Source: an uncultured bacterium
Lineage (GTDB): Bacteria; Bacillota; Clostridia; Oscillospirales; Oscillospiraceae
NCBI GenBank assembly: GCA_947073515.1
Contig: CAMTMC010000009.1
Span: 19,099-83,098, forward strand
Length of the DNA stretch: 64,000 bases
Direction of reading: 5' to 3'
How positions within the stretch are numbered: position 1 is the first letter of the stretch; each line of letters opens with the position of its first letter. Below the pieces are notes generated by a model. That model was not told where the DNA came from, made no database searches, and worked only from the letters and a program-made list of their open reading frames with translations. Positions 26,544-35,579 of the stretch are shown here, in pieces. The position numbers and the translations under genes are program-made.

Positions 26544-27596
26544 GTGAACAAGAAAATACCCATACAACGGCTCATCCTGGTCCTGGCCCCTGTTCTGGCT
26601 GTGGCAGGCGCCCTAGCCCTGTACTCCCTCCTCCCCAAGGACGATCTGCTTCTTCTGGAAGGGGCTGTGGAGATCCCCTCCGCCACCTGCTTCGCCCCGG
26701 TGAGCGGACGGGTGGAGTCCGTCCTGGTCCAGGCCGGGCAGCGGGTGGAGCGGGGCCAGGTGCTGGCCGCCCTGGACGACAGGCCAGTGGATGACCAGGC
26801 GGCCCTGCTGAGGCAGACCCTGGCCATCAAAGAGGCCCGGCTCCAGCAGCTGAAGACCCCCCTGGAGTTGGACGCCCAGCAGGCCGCCCGCCGGGCGGCC
26901 CAGGACAACGTCTCCCTGTGGCGGGAGAACCTGGCCCAGGCCCAGGCCGCGCTGGCCTCGGCCCGGCAGGCCCTGGCGGAACAGCAGGCCCTCTATGACG
27001 CCGGCACCATCTCCCGGGCCGAGCTGCGGCAGTATGAACAGGCGGAGCAGGCGGCCCAGTCCCAGACGGTCACCACCCAGGCCCAGCTGTCCGCCGCCCA
27101 AAACAGCGTGGATGCCATCTCCCTGCCCACTGTGGATGAGCTGGCGGTGGCCGCCGCCCAGGCCGATGTGGGCCTGACCCGGCTCCAGATTGAACAGCTG
27201 GAGCGGGGACGGGAGGACTACCTGATCCGGGCGGCGGCGGACGGGGTGGTCCTCAGCTCCAGCCTGGAGGCCGGCGCCACCGTGGCCGCTGGCCAGGGGG
27301 TCTTCCAGCTGTCCAGCGAGGACCGGCAGCACGCCGTGTTCTACCTGCCCCAGGACTGCCTGTCCCAGGTGGCCTTTGGGGATGAGCTGCCCCTGTTCCT
27401 CCAGGGGAGCCAGGAGGAGGCGGCCCGGGGCCGGGTCACATACATAGACCTCCAGGCGGTCTACCCCCCGGAGGACTACGAAAATGACAGCAACCGGAAC
27501 CAGCGCAGCGTCAAAATCAAGGTTGAGCTGACCTGCGGAGGCCCCTTCGCCATCGGCCAGCCGCTGTTCCTCCGCCTGGCGGCCAGCCGGGGGTAA
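26544..27596 (+). CDS. HlyD/MacA-like membrane fusion subunit
   Basis: A 350-residue protein with an N-terminal membrane anchor (LILVLAPVLAVAGALAL). It has a lipoyl-like half motif (FAPVSGRVESVLVQAGQRV), a long helical hairpin of about 110 residues rich in Ala and Gln (QAQAALASARQALAEQQALY), and the matching second half motif (IRAAADGVVLSSSLEAGATV). This is the HlyD/MacA adaptor layout. In a monoderm cell it probably guides substrate through the wall region. The GTG at 26544 is preferred over 26535 because of its distance from GGGGGTG. Third and last gene of the exporter operon. Confidence 0.88.
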   Translation: MNKKIPIQRLILVLAPVLAVAGALALYSLLPKDDLLLLEGAVEIPSATCFAPVSGRVESVLVQAGQRVERGQVLAALDDRPVDDQAALLRQTLAIKEARLQQLKTPLELDAQQAARRAAQDNVSLWRENLAQAQAALASARQALAEQQALYDAGTISRAELRQYEQAEQAAQSQTVTTQAQLSAAQNSVDAISLPTVDELAVAAAQADVGLTRLQIEQLERGREDYLIRAAADGVVLSSSLEAGATVAAGQGVFQLSSEDRQHAVFYLPQDCLSQVAFGDELPLFLQGSQEEAARGRVTYIDLQAVYPPEDYENDSNRNQRSVKIKVELTCGGPFAIGQPLFLRLAASRG

Positions 27597-27744
27597 TCCT
27601 GGCCGGAATCCCACCGGGCGGCCCCGGCCTATCTTTTCACAGTTTATTCACCCATTCCCCCGGCGATTCCAGTATCATAGACCTGGCGTATCTCCTACAT
27701 CACAGCGGGGCATGGCCCCGCCTCAAAAGAAAGGGTACTGCTGT

Positions 27745-28332
27745 ATGAAAGTCAAAAAGTCTCTCTCGCTCCTCCTGTGTACGGCCCTGGCCCTGGCCCT
27801 GCTGGCCGGGTGCTCCAAAAAATCCGCCGGCGGCTCCAGCGGTTCGGCCAGCGGCTCTGGCAGCGGGGCCGGCGGCCCGTTCTCCTCCTTCACCGCCGAT
27901 ACTCTGGACGGCGGGACCTTCTCTCAGGACGAGATCCAGGCCAAGGATCTCACCATCATCAACTTCTGGGGGATGTTCTGCAACCCCTGCCGGGCCGAAA
28001 TGCCCGACCTGGCGGCCTACGCCAAGGCCCTGCCGGACAATGTCCAGCTGATCACCATCTGTATCGACGCCTTGGACGACCTGGAAGGCACCCAGGAGTT
28101 TTTGGACTCCTGCGGCTATGAGGGAGTCACCCTGGTGAACGGGGACGAAACCTTTATTTCCATTACCAGCACCATACAGGCCTTCCCCACCACTATCTTT
28201 GTGAACAGCCAGGGGGAGATTGTGGGGGATACCATTGAGGGCAACTGGGGCAACCTGGCTGAGTCCTACACCGAGGCCGCCAACAAGGTGCTGAAGGCGG
28301 AGGGAAAGGCGGAGTTCAGCCTTGAAGAGTAA
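27745..28332 (+). CDS. TlpA-like thioredoxin-fold lipoprotein
   Basis: A 195-residue lipoprotein. The signal peptide ends in the lipobox ALLAGC, followed by a Ser/Gly-rich tether. The thioredoxin fold carries the redox pair in IINFWGMFCNPCRAEMP and the cis-proline in AFPTTIFVNSQGEIV. It would act outside the membrane as a thiol-disulfide exchange protein. The ATG follows AAAGGG. The next two genes overlap it and each other, encoding a CXXC membrane peptide and a 4Fe-4S membrane protein, so the three likely pass electrons to the TlpA domain. Confidence 0.92.
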   Translation: MKVKKSLSLLLCTALALALLAGCSKKSAGGSSGSASGSGSGAGGPFSSFTADTLDGGTFSQDEIQAKDLTIINFWGMFCNPCRAEMPDLAAYAKALPDNVQLITICIDALDDLEGTQEFLDSCGYEGVTLVNGDETFISITSTIQAFPTTIFVNSQGEIVGDTIEGNWGNLAESYTEAANKVLKAEGKAEFSLEE

Positions 28333-28465
28333 GCTCCGCTGGGTCCCCATTGGCGTGCTGGCGGCGGCGGTGATGAGCGTGGCCGTTGGCGCCGCCGGCG
28401 GGGAACCCCGGGAAGTTCTGGGAAAGGCGGTGCGGATATGCCTGGAATGTATCGGGATCGGGTAA
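28322..28465 (+). CDS. CD1871A-type CXXC motif membrane peptide
   Basis: A 47-residue peptide from a TTG start within the end of the TlpA-like gene, with GGCGGAG eight bases upstream. One helix (WVPIGVLAAAVMSVAVGA) precedes a helical tail ending ICLECIGIG, where C-L-E-C is the conserved pair. This fits the short CXXC peptide family first named in Clostridioides difficile (CD1871A), usually 45-50 residues with the CXXC near the C-terminus. It overlaps the next gene. Too short for standard gene callers, but the family pattern and the overlaps make it convincing. Confidence 0.8.
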   Translation: MKSKLRWVPIGVLAAAVMSVAVGAAGGEPREVLGKAVRICLECIGIG

Positions 28466-29364
28466 GAGGGGCGAAGGGGCCCCGGCTCTCCTTCCAGCGC
28501 AAAACGCAGCTGCTGTCCGCCGCCCTGTTCAACGGTTACGCCATCGGCTTTCAGAAGGGGAAAATTTTTACCGGCGGCGCCAAGGCGGTCTGCGTCCCCG
28601 TGCTCAACTGCTACTCCTGCCCGGGAGCTCTGGGGGCCTGCCCCATCGGCTCCCTCCAGGCGGTGCTGGGGGGACGGAAAAACTTCCCCTTTTACGTGCT
28701 GGGGACACTGATGCTCTTCGGCGTGGTTCTGGGCCGGGCGGTGTGCGGGCTGCTGTGCCCCTTTGGGCTGGTCCAGGACCTGCTGCACAAAATCCCTGTG
28801 CCCAAGGGCAAGGTGCCCCCCCGGATCGACCGCCCCGCCCGGTATGTCAAGTACGGCGTCCTTCTGGTGATGGTCATCCTGCTCCCGGCCCTCGCCCCCA
28901 CGGGGACGGGCATCGCCTCCCCCTATTTCTGCAAGTACATCTGCCCCGCCGGGACCCTGGAGGGCGGAGTCCCCCTGCTGCTGATGAACCCCAACCTGCG
29001 CAGGGCGCTGGGATCGCTCTTCCATTGGAAAGCCCTGGTGCTAGCGGCTGTCCTGGGGCTGTCCACCGTCATCCACCGCCCGTTCTGCAAGTATCTGTGC
29101 CCTCTGGGGGCTTTCTACGCCCTGTTCAACCGGTTCAGCTTTTATCAGATGGGCCTGGACAGGGGCAAGTGCGTGGGCTGCAAGCAGTGCGAGCGCTCCT
29201 GCCCCATGGATGTGGAGGTCACGAAACACATTAACAGCCCTGAGTGCATCCGCTGCGGGAAGTGCAAGTCCCTCTGCCCCACTGGGGCCATCTCCTCCGG
29301 CTTTTCCTGCCGTGCCACGGGAAAGGTGGAGGGGGCACAAAAAGAATCCTCTGGTTTCAACTGA
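28438..29364 (+). CDS. 4Fe-4S membrane protein (NapH/YccM-like)
   Basis: A 308-residue membrane protein with several helices and two kinds of cysteine groups. Two CxxxCP motifs in the helical part (CGLLCPFGLVQDLL and CKYLCPLGAFYALF) are typical of NapH-type quinol dehydrogenases. The C-terminal part holds two ferredoxin-like clusters (CVGCKQCERSCPMDV and CIRCGKCKSLCPTGA). It would take electrons from quinol or ferredoxin and pass them across the membrane. In this cluster the acceptor is probably the TlpA-like lipoprotein. The stop lies within the stem of the terminator. Confidence 0.9.
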   Translation: MPGMYRDRVRGAKGPRLSFQRKTQLLSAALFNGYAIGFQKGKIFTGGAKAVCVPVLNCYSCPGALGACPIGSLQAVLGGRKNFPFYVLGTLMLFGVVLGRAVCGLLCPFGLVQDLLHKIPVPKGKVPPRIDRPARYVKYGVLLVMVILLPALAPTGTGIASPYFCKYICPAGTLEGGVPLLLMNPNLRRALGSLFHWKALVLAAVLGLSTVIHRPFCKYLCPLGAFYALFNRFSFYQMGLDRGKCVGCKQCERSCPMDVEVTKHINSPECIRCGKCKSLCPTGAISSGFSCRATGKVEGAQKESSGFN

Positions 29365-29379
29365 AACCAGAGGATTTTT
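29345..29379 (+). terminator. Terminator of redox operon
   Basis: ATCCTCTGGTTTCA and its complement around ACTG, followed by TTTTTC. The stem includes the last codons of the 4Fe-4S gene. Confidence 0.85.
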
Positions 29380-29411
29380 CATGGCTTTGAACCGCCGGCG
29401 TCTGGGGCCGC

Positions 29412-32111
29412 TTACGCCGCCTCGCCCTGCTTGGGGGGCCGGACGGCGGAGGCCGCCGCCTCATCCTTTCTCATAAACAGCAGGCCAAACGACCCGGGCC
29501 CGCAGTTGCACGCCACGGCGGAGGACGCCTTTTGCAGGTAAACCCGCTCAAACGGGCAGTACTGGCGCACCAAATTCTGGATATACTGTAGCTTCTCCTC
29601 ATCCAGCCCGGAATATGTGATGAACAAAATCCGCCGGTCGATGCTCCGTGTCTCCTGAAGCACCCGCTTGACATATTTCTTTGCGACATTGGCGAAGTTG
29701 CCGATCTCCACACCCCGCACTCCCATCCTGCTCTTTCTCAGCCCAAGTATCGGATGGAGCAGCAAAGCGTCACAGAGGATCTGGATCCGTTTTGAGAGAC
29801 GTCCAGACTGGCACATCATGTGGGTGTCATTGATGATAAAGGCGGAGGAAATGAAATGCTCCATCCGTTTGACCAACGCAATGATCTCTGTCTTCGAGGC
29901 ATGATATTCCGCCATCTGGGCCGCGTACAGCACAGCCAGCCCCATACTGCTGGAGAGATGCCCGGAGTCGATCACAGAGACATTATCAAAGGATTTCGCC
30001 GCCTCCACGGCGTTTTGGAAGCCCGAGCTGACATGCTTGGCCATCGTGATATGGATCACATTCTGCGCCTCCGTCAGCTTTTCCGCAAAAAACCGCTCGT
30101 AATCCTCCACGTCAGGGGGCTGGGAGTACCCCTTCCGCCCCTTTGCGATATGCCCCAGCAGCTCATCCGGCTTCAACTCCCGGCCATCCAGGAACCGGCC
30201 CTCATCTGTACAGACATAGTATGGGCATACAGAGATCCCAAAGGTCTTAATCAGGGATTCCGGGAGGTCACACACGCTGTCCGTTGTGACCAAAACAGAC
30301 CGCCTCTTGGCCTGTTCAAAAATCAGGACATCCTTTTCCAGCTCTGACTGGCTGGCGTCCTCACACTGGCGCACCAGCTCCTTTGGCAGAATGTTCAGCA
30401 CAGCCGCCTCCAGCAGCGCGCCGCTGACCGGCTTGGCCAGATAGCCGCTGAACCCCTCCTTCCGGTAGAGCTGCTGGTTGTCGCTGCCGGCGTTGGCGGT
30501 CAGGGCCACCACAGGGACATCCTGGCACATCCCCCCCGGCTGTTTGCGCAGGGCGTGGAGGCACTCAATCCCGTCCATCTCCGGCATTAAATGATCCATT
30601 AAAATGCAGTCATAGTAGTGGTTCTGGGTCAGCTTCAGGCACTCAATCCCGCTGGCGGCGGTGTCGATCTGGACCTTGGTCTCCGCCAGCAGCTTCGTCA
30701 CCACGGTCAAGTTCATCTCGTTGTCGTCCACCACCAGGATATGGGCGTCCGGCGCCTCAAAGCTCTGCCGGTAGGTCCCCTCGTTATGGAGCTTTACCCG
30801 GGAGTCCAGCGTAAACCGCCCCAGCGCTTTCTCATCCACGATATCCTGCTCCAGCGTGACAATGAACTTCGAACCCTTCGTGTAGACACTGTTTACGCTG
30901 ATCTCGCCGCCCATCAGCTCCACCAGCTGGTGGACAATGCTCAGCCCCAGCCCGGTCCCCTCAATGTGGCGGTTTTTCTCCTCGTCTACCCGCCGGAAGG
31001 CATTAAACAGGTAGGGGATATTCTCCTTTTTCACCCCCTGCCCGGTATCCTCCACAGAGTACCAGACCCGCACCCGGTTCACGCCCTGACGCTCACAGCG
31101 GACGGAGAGGGTAACAGAGCCCTCGCTGGTGTATTTCACCGCGTTGTTCAGCAGGTTGATGAGAATCTGCTTGATCCGCACCTCATCTCCGCAGAGCATG
31201 CTCGGGATGGACGGATCTACCTGCAGCTTGAACTCCAGGCCCTTCTCCCTGGCTTTAATCCAGATCATATTGACAATCTCGGAAAAGAGCGTCCCCGTCT
31301 CATAGGAGGTATTGATGATCTCCATCTTGCCCGACTTGATTTTGGATATGTCCAGGATGTCGTTGATCAAAGTGAGCAGCAGTTTGCTGGCCCCCTGGAT
31401 ATTCCTGGCGTTCTCCGCCACCTCCTCCGGGATGTCCCCCCGCAGGGTGATCTCATTCAATCCGATGATCGTATTGATGGGGGTGCGGATCTCGTGGCTC
31501 ATGCTGGAAAAGAAGTGGTTCTCCGCCTGGTTCAGCTCCTCAATCTCCTTTTTCTGCTGCTGGGTGAGGGCGTTTTCCTCCTCATACATCCGGTTCAGGA
31601 ACATGAGCAGCACACTGGTGAGCAGTCCCACCATGACCATGGAGAAGGCGGAGTCCATAAAGGAGCTCTGCTGCGTGCTCAGGGCGGCCAGCTCCGGGTA
31701 CTTGTAAGCGATGCCATAGCAAATCAGTGTCTCCGCCGCGCACAGCACAAAAAACACGGCCATGCGCTTCCCCTGCAGGGTGATGCAGACGTAGATAAAA
31801 CAGAACACAAACCACTCCGGCACCCCGCTGTAAAATCCGCCCGCTGTAAAGAATGTAAAAGGAAACAGCACCAGCTGCAACACCACAATGACCGTGGCCC
31901 CCGTCTGGATCCGCCCCTTCCGGATGCTGATCCGCACGATTTCCGTGACGATCACCAGGCTTACCACCAGAACGGCGATATTCAAGAGATCCCTGCCCAT
32001 GGGCAAGGTAAAGATCAGCGCTACCATGAAGATCGCCGTGGCGATACGGAACATCCGCTCCTGTAAGCTGATCCTATGGTCAAAGATGATATCAAACCAT
32101 TTTTTAATCAC
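29412..32111 (-). CDS. Hybrid histidine kinase-receiver protein fused to a DegV domain
   Basis: About 899 residues from the GTG after GGAAGGAG. Domain order: five or six membrane helices (to about 175), a short coiled coil, HisKA with the phospho-acceptor His in SSMSHEIRTPINTI (near 206), and HATPase with NLLNNAVKYT, VEDTGQGV and GTGLGLSIV. A receiver follows, with ILVVDDNEMN and the acceptor Asp in CILMDHLMPEMDG. From about residue 600 to the end lies a full DegV fatty-acid-binding domain: VLVTTDSVCDLPESLIKTFG, IHITMAKHVSSGFQNAVEAA, SVIDSGHLSSSMGLAV, VNPIL replaced by HPILGLRKSRMG. The DegV part may sense fatty acids and tune the receiver. Last of a three-gene cluster. Confidence 0.88.
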   Translation of the reverse strand: MIKKWFDIIFDHRISLQERMFRIATAIFMVALIFTLPMGRDLLNIAVLVVSLVIVTEIVRISIRKGRIQTGATVIVVLQLVLFPFTFFTAGGFYSGVPEWFVFCFIYVCITLQGKRMAVFFVLCAAETLICYGIAYKYPELAALSTQQSSFMDSAFSMVMVGLLTSVLLMFLNRMYEEENALTQQQKKEIEELNQAENHFFSSMSHEIRTPINTIIGLNEITLRGDIPEEVAENARNIQGASKLLLTLINDILDISKIKSGKMEIINTSYETGTLFSEIVNMIWIKAREKGLEFKLQVDPSIPSMLCGDEVRIKQILINLLNNAVKYTSEGSVTLSVRCERQGVNRVRVWYSVEDTGQGVKKENIPYLFNAFRRVDEEKNRHIEGTGLGLSIVHQLVELMGGEISVNSVYTKGSKFIVTLEQDIVDEKALGRFTLDSRVKLHNEGTYRQSFEAPDAHILVVDDNEMNLTVVTKLLAETKVQIDTAASGIECLKLTQNHYYDCILMDHLMPEMDGIECLHALRKQPGGMCQDVPVVALTANAGSDNQQLYRKEGFSGYLAKPVSGALLEAAVLNILPKELVRQCEDASQSELEKDVLIFEQAKRRSVLVTTDSVCDLPESLIKTFGISVCPYYVCTDEGRFLDGRELKPDELLGHIAKGRKGYSQPPDVEDYERFFAEKLTEAQNVIHITMAKHVSSGFQNAVEAAKSFDNVSVIDSGHLSSSMGLAVLYAAQMAEYHASKTEIIALVKRMEHFISSAFIINDTHMMCQSGRLSKRIQILCDALLLHPILGLRKSRMGVRGVEIGNFANVAKKYVKRVLQETRSIDRRILFITYSGLDEEKLQYIQNLVRQYCPFERVYLQKASSAVACNCGPGSFGLLFMRKDEAAASAVRPPKQGEAA

Positions 32112-32162
32112 ACAAATTCCCGCTCCTTCCAACATGGCTCTCAGGAAATACGCTGGAACAGG

Positions 32163-34715
32163 CTATATCCCGGCCAGCCGCTGGCACAGCTCCTCATACG
32201 CGCGCAGCAGCCCGGCGTGATGTGACAGGATAAAATCCACGTCCCCCTGTTTCCCGGCCATCTCCAGATCTTTGGCCTGGGCGGAGAGGTCCTTCGCTCC
32301 GATGGTCAGCGACGTGCTCTTGAGGGCGTGGACCTTGACCGCGTAATCCGCCCAGTTGGCGGCCTCATACAGGGAGACGATCTCCGCCCGCTTGCTCTCG
32401 CCCTGGGTCCGGAACATCCGCAGCATATCCTGGAAGAAGCTCTCATCCCCGCCGCAGTAATCCAGCCCCAGCTCTACATCGACGCCGGCCTGGGCAAGCC
32501 GGTCAAAGAGCCCCTCCGCTCCGTTCCCCAGCGCCTCCTCCGGCCTGTCCTCCTCCCGCTCCACCGGATCGGGGACAGGGGCGGGGTTTTCGGGGACCGT
32601 CTCAACCGGGACAGCCTGTCCGGCTTCCTCGGGGTTCTCCCGCTCCCCGGCGGCCTCCTCGTACTGGATGAAGCGGTTTGGCAGCACCCTGCGCAGCACC
32701 CGTTCCAAGATGGTCCGCTCGATGGGCTTGGGGATAAACTCCGTAAATCCCTCGTTGCGGAACATCTCCCGGGCGCCGCTGACGGTATTGGCGGTCAGCG
32801 CGATCACCGGCAGGTCCTGATAGGCCCCGTCCCGCAGCTCCCGGATCATTCTCAGGGTCTGGACGCCGTCAAAGCCCGGCATCATGTGATCCAGGAATAC
32901 AATATCATAGGCGGCTGTGTCACACTTGGCGATGGCTTCCTTTCCGCTCAGGCAGGTATCCACCTCGATCCCGTAACTTCCCAGCACGCCCTTGGCCACC
33001 ACCAGGTTCATCTCCTCGTCGTCCACCGCCAGGGCCCGCACCCCCAGACAGGTAAACGGCTTGCGCCCGGCGGCCTGGGCCTCCGCAAATCCCCGGGCGC
33101 CCAAGTCCCCGTTCAGCAGATTCGCCACCGACAGCGCCGAAAAAGGCTTATGTATGATAAACAGCCTGCTCCCGTTGTCCAGCGTGAACTCCTTATCCGC
33201 AATGACGATGACCCGGTATTTCCCGGCTAGATCCTCATAATACCCCTGGTTTTCCTCATATTCCGACTGGGCGATGAATATATGGGTCAGATTGCGGCTG
33301 CGCTCTAATTTCTGCAAGCCCTCAAAATTGTGGGCCTGATACCCATTGATGCCCAGCCCTTCCAGCAGATTGAGGATCAGGCCGTCATAATACCCCCGCA
33401 CCTCGTCGCAGCTGTACCGCTCCGGCCTGAAATAACAGGCCACGCACACCTGCTCGGCGTGGTTGAGCATAATGCACGGCTGACCGTCCACCACGCCCTG
33501 GGGAATGACAATATGGGCGTGCAGGCCCTCCTGGCCCTTGCTCTCAAAGTGGATAAAGCCGCCCATGGCGTTCAAAAGCCCCCGGGCGATGGGCAGCCCC
33601 AGCCCCAGCCCGCCAACCAGCCGGCTGCTGCCCGAGTCCGCCTGATAAAAATCGTCATACATCTGCAGCATCTGGGAATCCGTCATGCCGATGCCCGTGT
33701 CCTGGATATCAATGATCAGGTTGACCCCGTAGCTCTCCATCCGGTACCCGATCCGGACGTTCACGCCGCCCTCCTCGGTAAACTTAATGGAGTTTTCCAC
33801 CAGGATTTTCAGCACGTGGGAAATTTTCTCCGCGTCCCCCACCAGCACCGCCGGAACCTTGGGGTCGATGTCAAACACAATCTCCAGGTGCTGCCGGTTG
33901 CTCTGCAGCGCTGTCATGGTGATCACGTCGTTCAGCACCGAGGTGATCATATACTCCTCTTTTGCCGGCGTCAGCGTGCCCTCCACAATCTCTGTGTAGT
34001 CCAGCATATTGCTGATCTGGCTGGACAGCCGCTTCCCGGCCAGCTTGATGGAGGTCATGTCCGCCCGGATATCCGGCGAAAGCCGCTTTCCCAGCGCCAC
34101 CTCGCTGATTCCAATCACCATGTTAATCGGCGTGCGGAGCTCATGGGACACATTGGATAAAAAAACGGCGTTCTGCTTTCCAGACGCCTCCAGCTCGGCG
34201 AATACCTGGTCGTACCATCTCCGCTGGACAGCCCGCTGCTTGATCCAGTATCCCGCCAGCGCCAGCCCGCTCAAGGTCACCACAGCCCCCAGCGCCAGAC
34301 GGAACCAGTCCCGGAATTCCATGCCGTATGTGATGGTACGCAGGATCAGGATGTGGTACGCCAGCGCCAGCGTGTAGACCGCCGCCAGGGCGTACAGCAC
34401 CCACTTTTTATTCAGCATGAACAGCGCGAGAATGGTGACGCAGGCCACAGTTGGGATCTCAAACAGGCTGGACTCGTGCACGCTGAAGAAGAAGAACTCC
34501 AGCACCATGATTCCGGCGCAGAGGTTCTCATAAAAGGTGTCTGAGCCCCTCTTCCCAATGTGTAAAAGCCATACGCTGAAGCAGCCGGCCCCCATCAGGG
34601 GGATCACCCAGATTTCCCACGCCATCATCACGGTGGTCAGGGCCAGCAGCCCGCTGAACACCGTGGTGATCGACGCCAGCAGCAGGTGCCTGCTCGTCTG
34701 CTCCCCCGCCCTCAT
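32163..34715 (-). CDS. Hybrid histidine kinase with receiver and HPt domains
   Basis: An 850-residue phosphorelay protein. It has five or six N-terminal helices, HisKA with the His in SNVSHELRTPINMVIG (near residue 196) and HATPase with ILVENSIKFTEE, IQDTGIGMTD and GLGLGLPIARGL. Next comes a receiver-like block of about 120 residues that lacks the acidic cluster and is probably inactive (CVACYFRPERYSCDEVRGYY). A true receiver follows (LAVDDEEMNLVVAKGV, IVFLDHMMPGFDG). An acidic Pro-rich linker leads to a C-terminal HPt domain with the acceptor His in VKVHALKSTSLTIG. Its start overlaps the stop of the receiver gene by four bases. Confidence 0.92.
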   Translation of the reverse strand: MRAGEQTSRHLLLASITTVFSGLLALTTVMMAWEIWVIPLMGAGCFSVWLLHIGKRGSDTFYENLCAGIMVLEFFFFSVHESSLFEIPTVACVTILALFMLNKKWVLYALAAVYTLALAYHILILRTITYGMEFRDWFRLALGAVVTLSGLALAGYWIKQRAVQRRWYDQVFAELEASGKQNAVFLSNVSHELRTPINMVIGISEVALGKRLSPDIRADMTSIKLAGKRLSSQISNMLDYTEIVEGTLTPAKEEYMITSVLNDVITMTALQSNRQHLEIVFDIDPKVPAVLVGDAEKISHVLKILVENSIKFTEEGGVNVRIGYRMESYGVNLIIDIQDTGIGMTDSQMLQMYDDFYQADSGSSRLVGGLGLGLPIARGLLNAMGGFIHFESKGQEGLHAHIVIPQGVVDGQPCIMLNHAEQVCVACYFRPERYSCDEVRGYYDGLILNLLEGLGINGYQAHNFEGLQKLERSRNLTHIFIAQSEYEENQGYYEDLAGKYRVIVIADKEFTLDNGSRLFIIHKPFSALSVANLLNGDLGARGFAEAQAAGRKPFTCLGVRALAVDDEEMNLVVAKGVLGSYGIEVDTCLSGKEAIAKCDTAAYDIVFLDHMMPGFDGVQTLRMIRELRDGAYQDLPVIALTANTVSGAREMFRNEGFTEFIPKPIERTILERVLRRVLPNRFIQYEEAAGERENPEEAGQAVPVETVPENPAPVPDPVEREEDRPEEALGNGAEGLFDRLAQAGVDVELGLDYCGGDESFFQDMLRMFRTQGESKRAEIVSLYEAANWADYAVKVHALKSTSLTIGAKDLSAQAKDLEMAGKQGDVDFILSHHAGLLRAYEELCQRLAGI

Positions 34716-35074
34716 TTTTTCTCAAACTCCTGGGCGATCCGCTTTTTCAGCTCCTGGGGCCGGTAGGGCTTTTTCAGGTAATCCACCGCCCCCAGCAGCA
34801 GCGCCCCGACCACGTCTTCCACCTCTCCCGACGCCGTCAAAAAAATGACGGGCACGTCCAAGCCGAAGCCCTTCATGCGCTCGAAGGTCTCCATCCCATT
34901 CATTAAGGGCATATCAATATCCAGCAGGACCAGATCCACCTTCTGGGTCTTTAATATGTTCAGCGCCCGCACCCCTGAGTCCGCCAGCACCACGTCATAG
35001 TCTTCCCCCAGGATGATCTGAGTCCTCATCAAATTCATCTCATCGTCATCCACCACTAAAATCCGCTTTTGCAT
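34712..35074 (-). CDS. Single-domain response regulator
   Basis: A 120-residue stand-alone receiver. The acidic pair is in RILVVDDDEMNLM, the acceptor Asp in DLVLLDIDMPLMNGMETF, the Thr in VPVIFLTASG, and the Lys in DYLKKPYRPQEL. There is no output domain, so it probably shuttles phosphate between the two kinases or to an unseen partner, or acts by protein binding. First gene of the cluster, four-base overlap with the HPt kinase. Confidence 0.93.
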   Translation of the reverse strand: MQKRILVVDDDEMNLMRTQIILGEDYDVVLADSGVRALNILKTQKVDLVLLDIDMPLMNGMETFERMKGFGLDVPVIFLTASGEVEDVVGALLLGAVDYLKKPYRPQELKKRIAQEFEKK

Positions 35075-35303
35075 ACCAGCCTGCCTCCCAATTTACGTAA
35101 TCAAATTATTCGCAGATTATACATCCTATTCTAAATCAAGACTATGAGAAAATCAAGCTCCATTAGAATCGCTTTTCTCAATAGGACAAATATTCTTCCG
35201 TGCCCTTTAAGCCAAAATACCCCTGTGTCCCCGAGCCCCTCCGGGGGCGGAAGCAGATCAAAGGATTGGGGCCGATCTATCCTCCAAATAACAAAAATAA
35301 GGC

Positions 35304-35332
35304 TTGCGCCGGGCGGGGGGATATGATATAAT
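35304..35332 (+). promoter_or_regulatory. Promoter ahead of the AAGC tract
   Basis: TTGCGC, 17 bases, TATAAT. Transcription would start near 35339 and run through the tandem repeat into the SLH gene, giving a leader of about 240 bases. Confidence 0.6.
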
Positions 35333-35387
35333 TCCCAAAGAAGTTTCTGGAAAGGGCTTGACATTTATGCAGTTTTGTGCCACCCTA

Positions 35388-35459
<72 letters not shown>

Positions 35460-35579
35460 CTATGGCTATGTAGCTTTGTCATGCTCTGAAAACCTTATAC
35501 GGCAATACGACGCTTTTCCGCTCTCCGGGCGGAAGGGCGCCTTTTTGCGCCCAAAAACAAAGAGAGAGGAAATGAGAGT

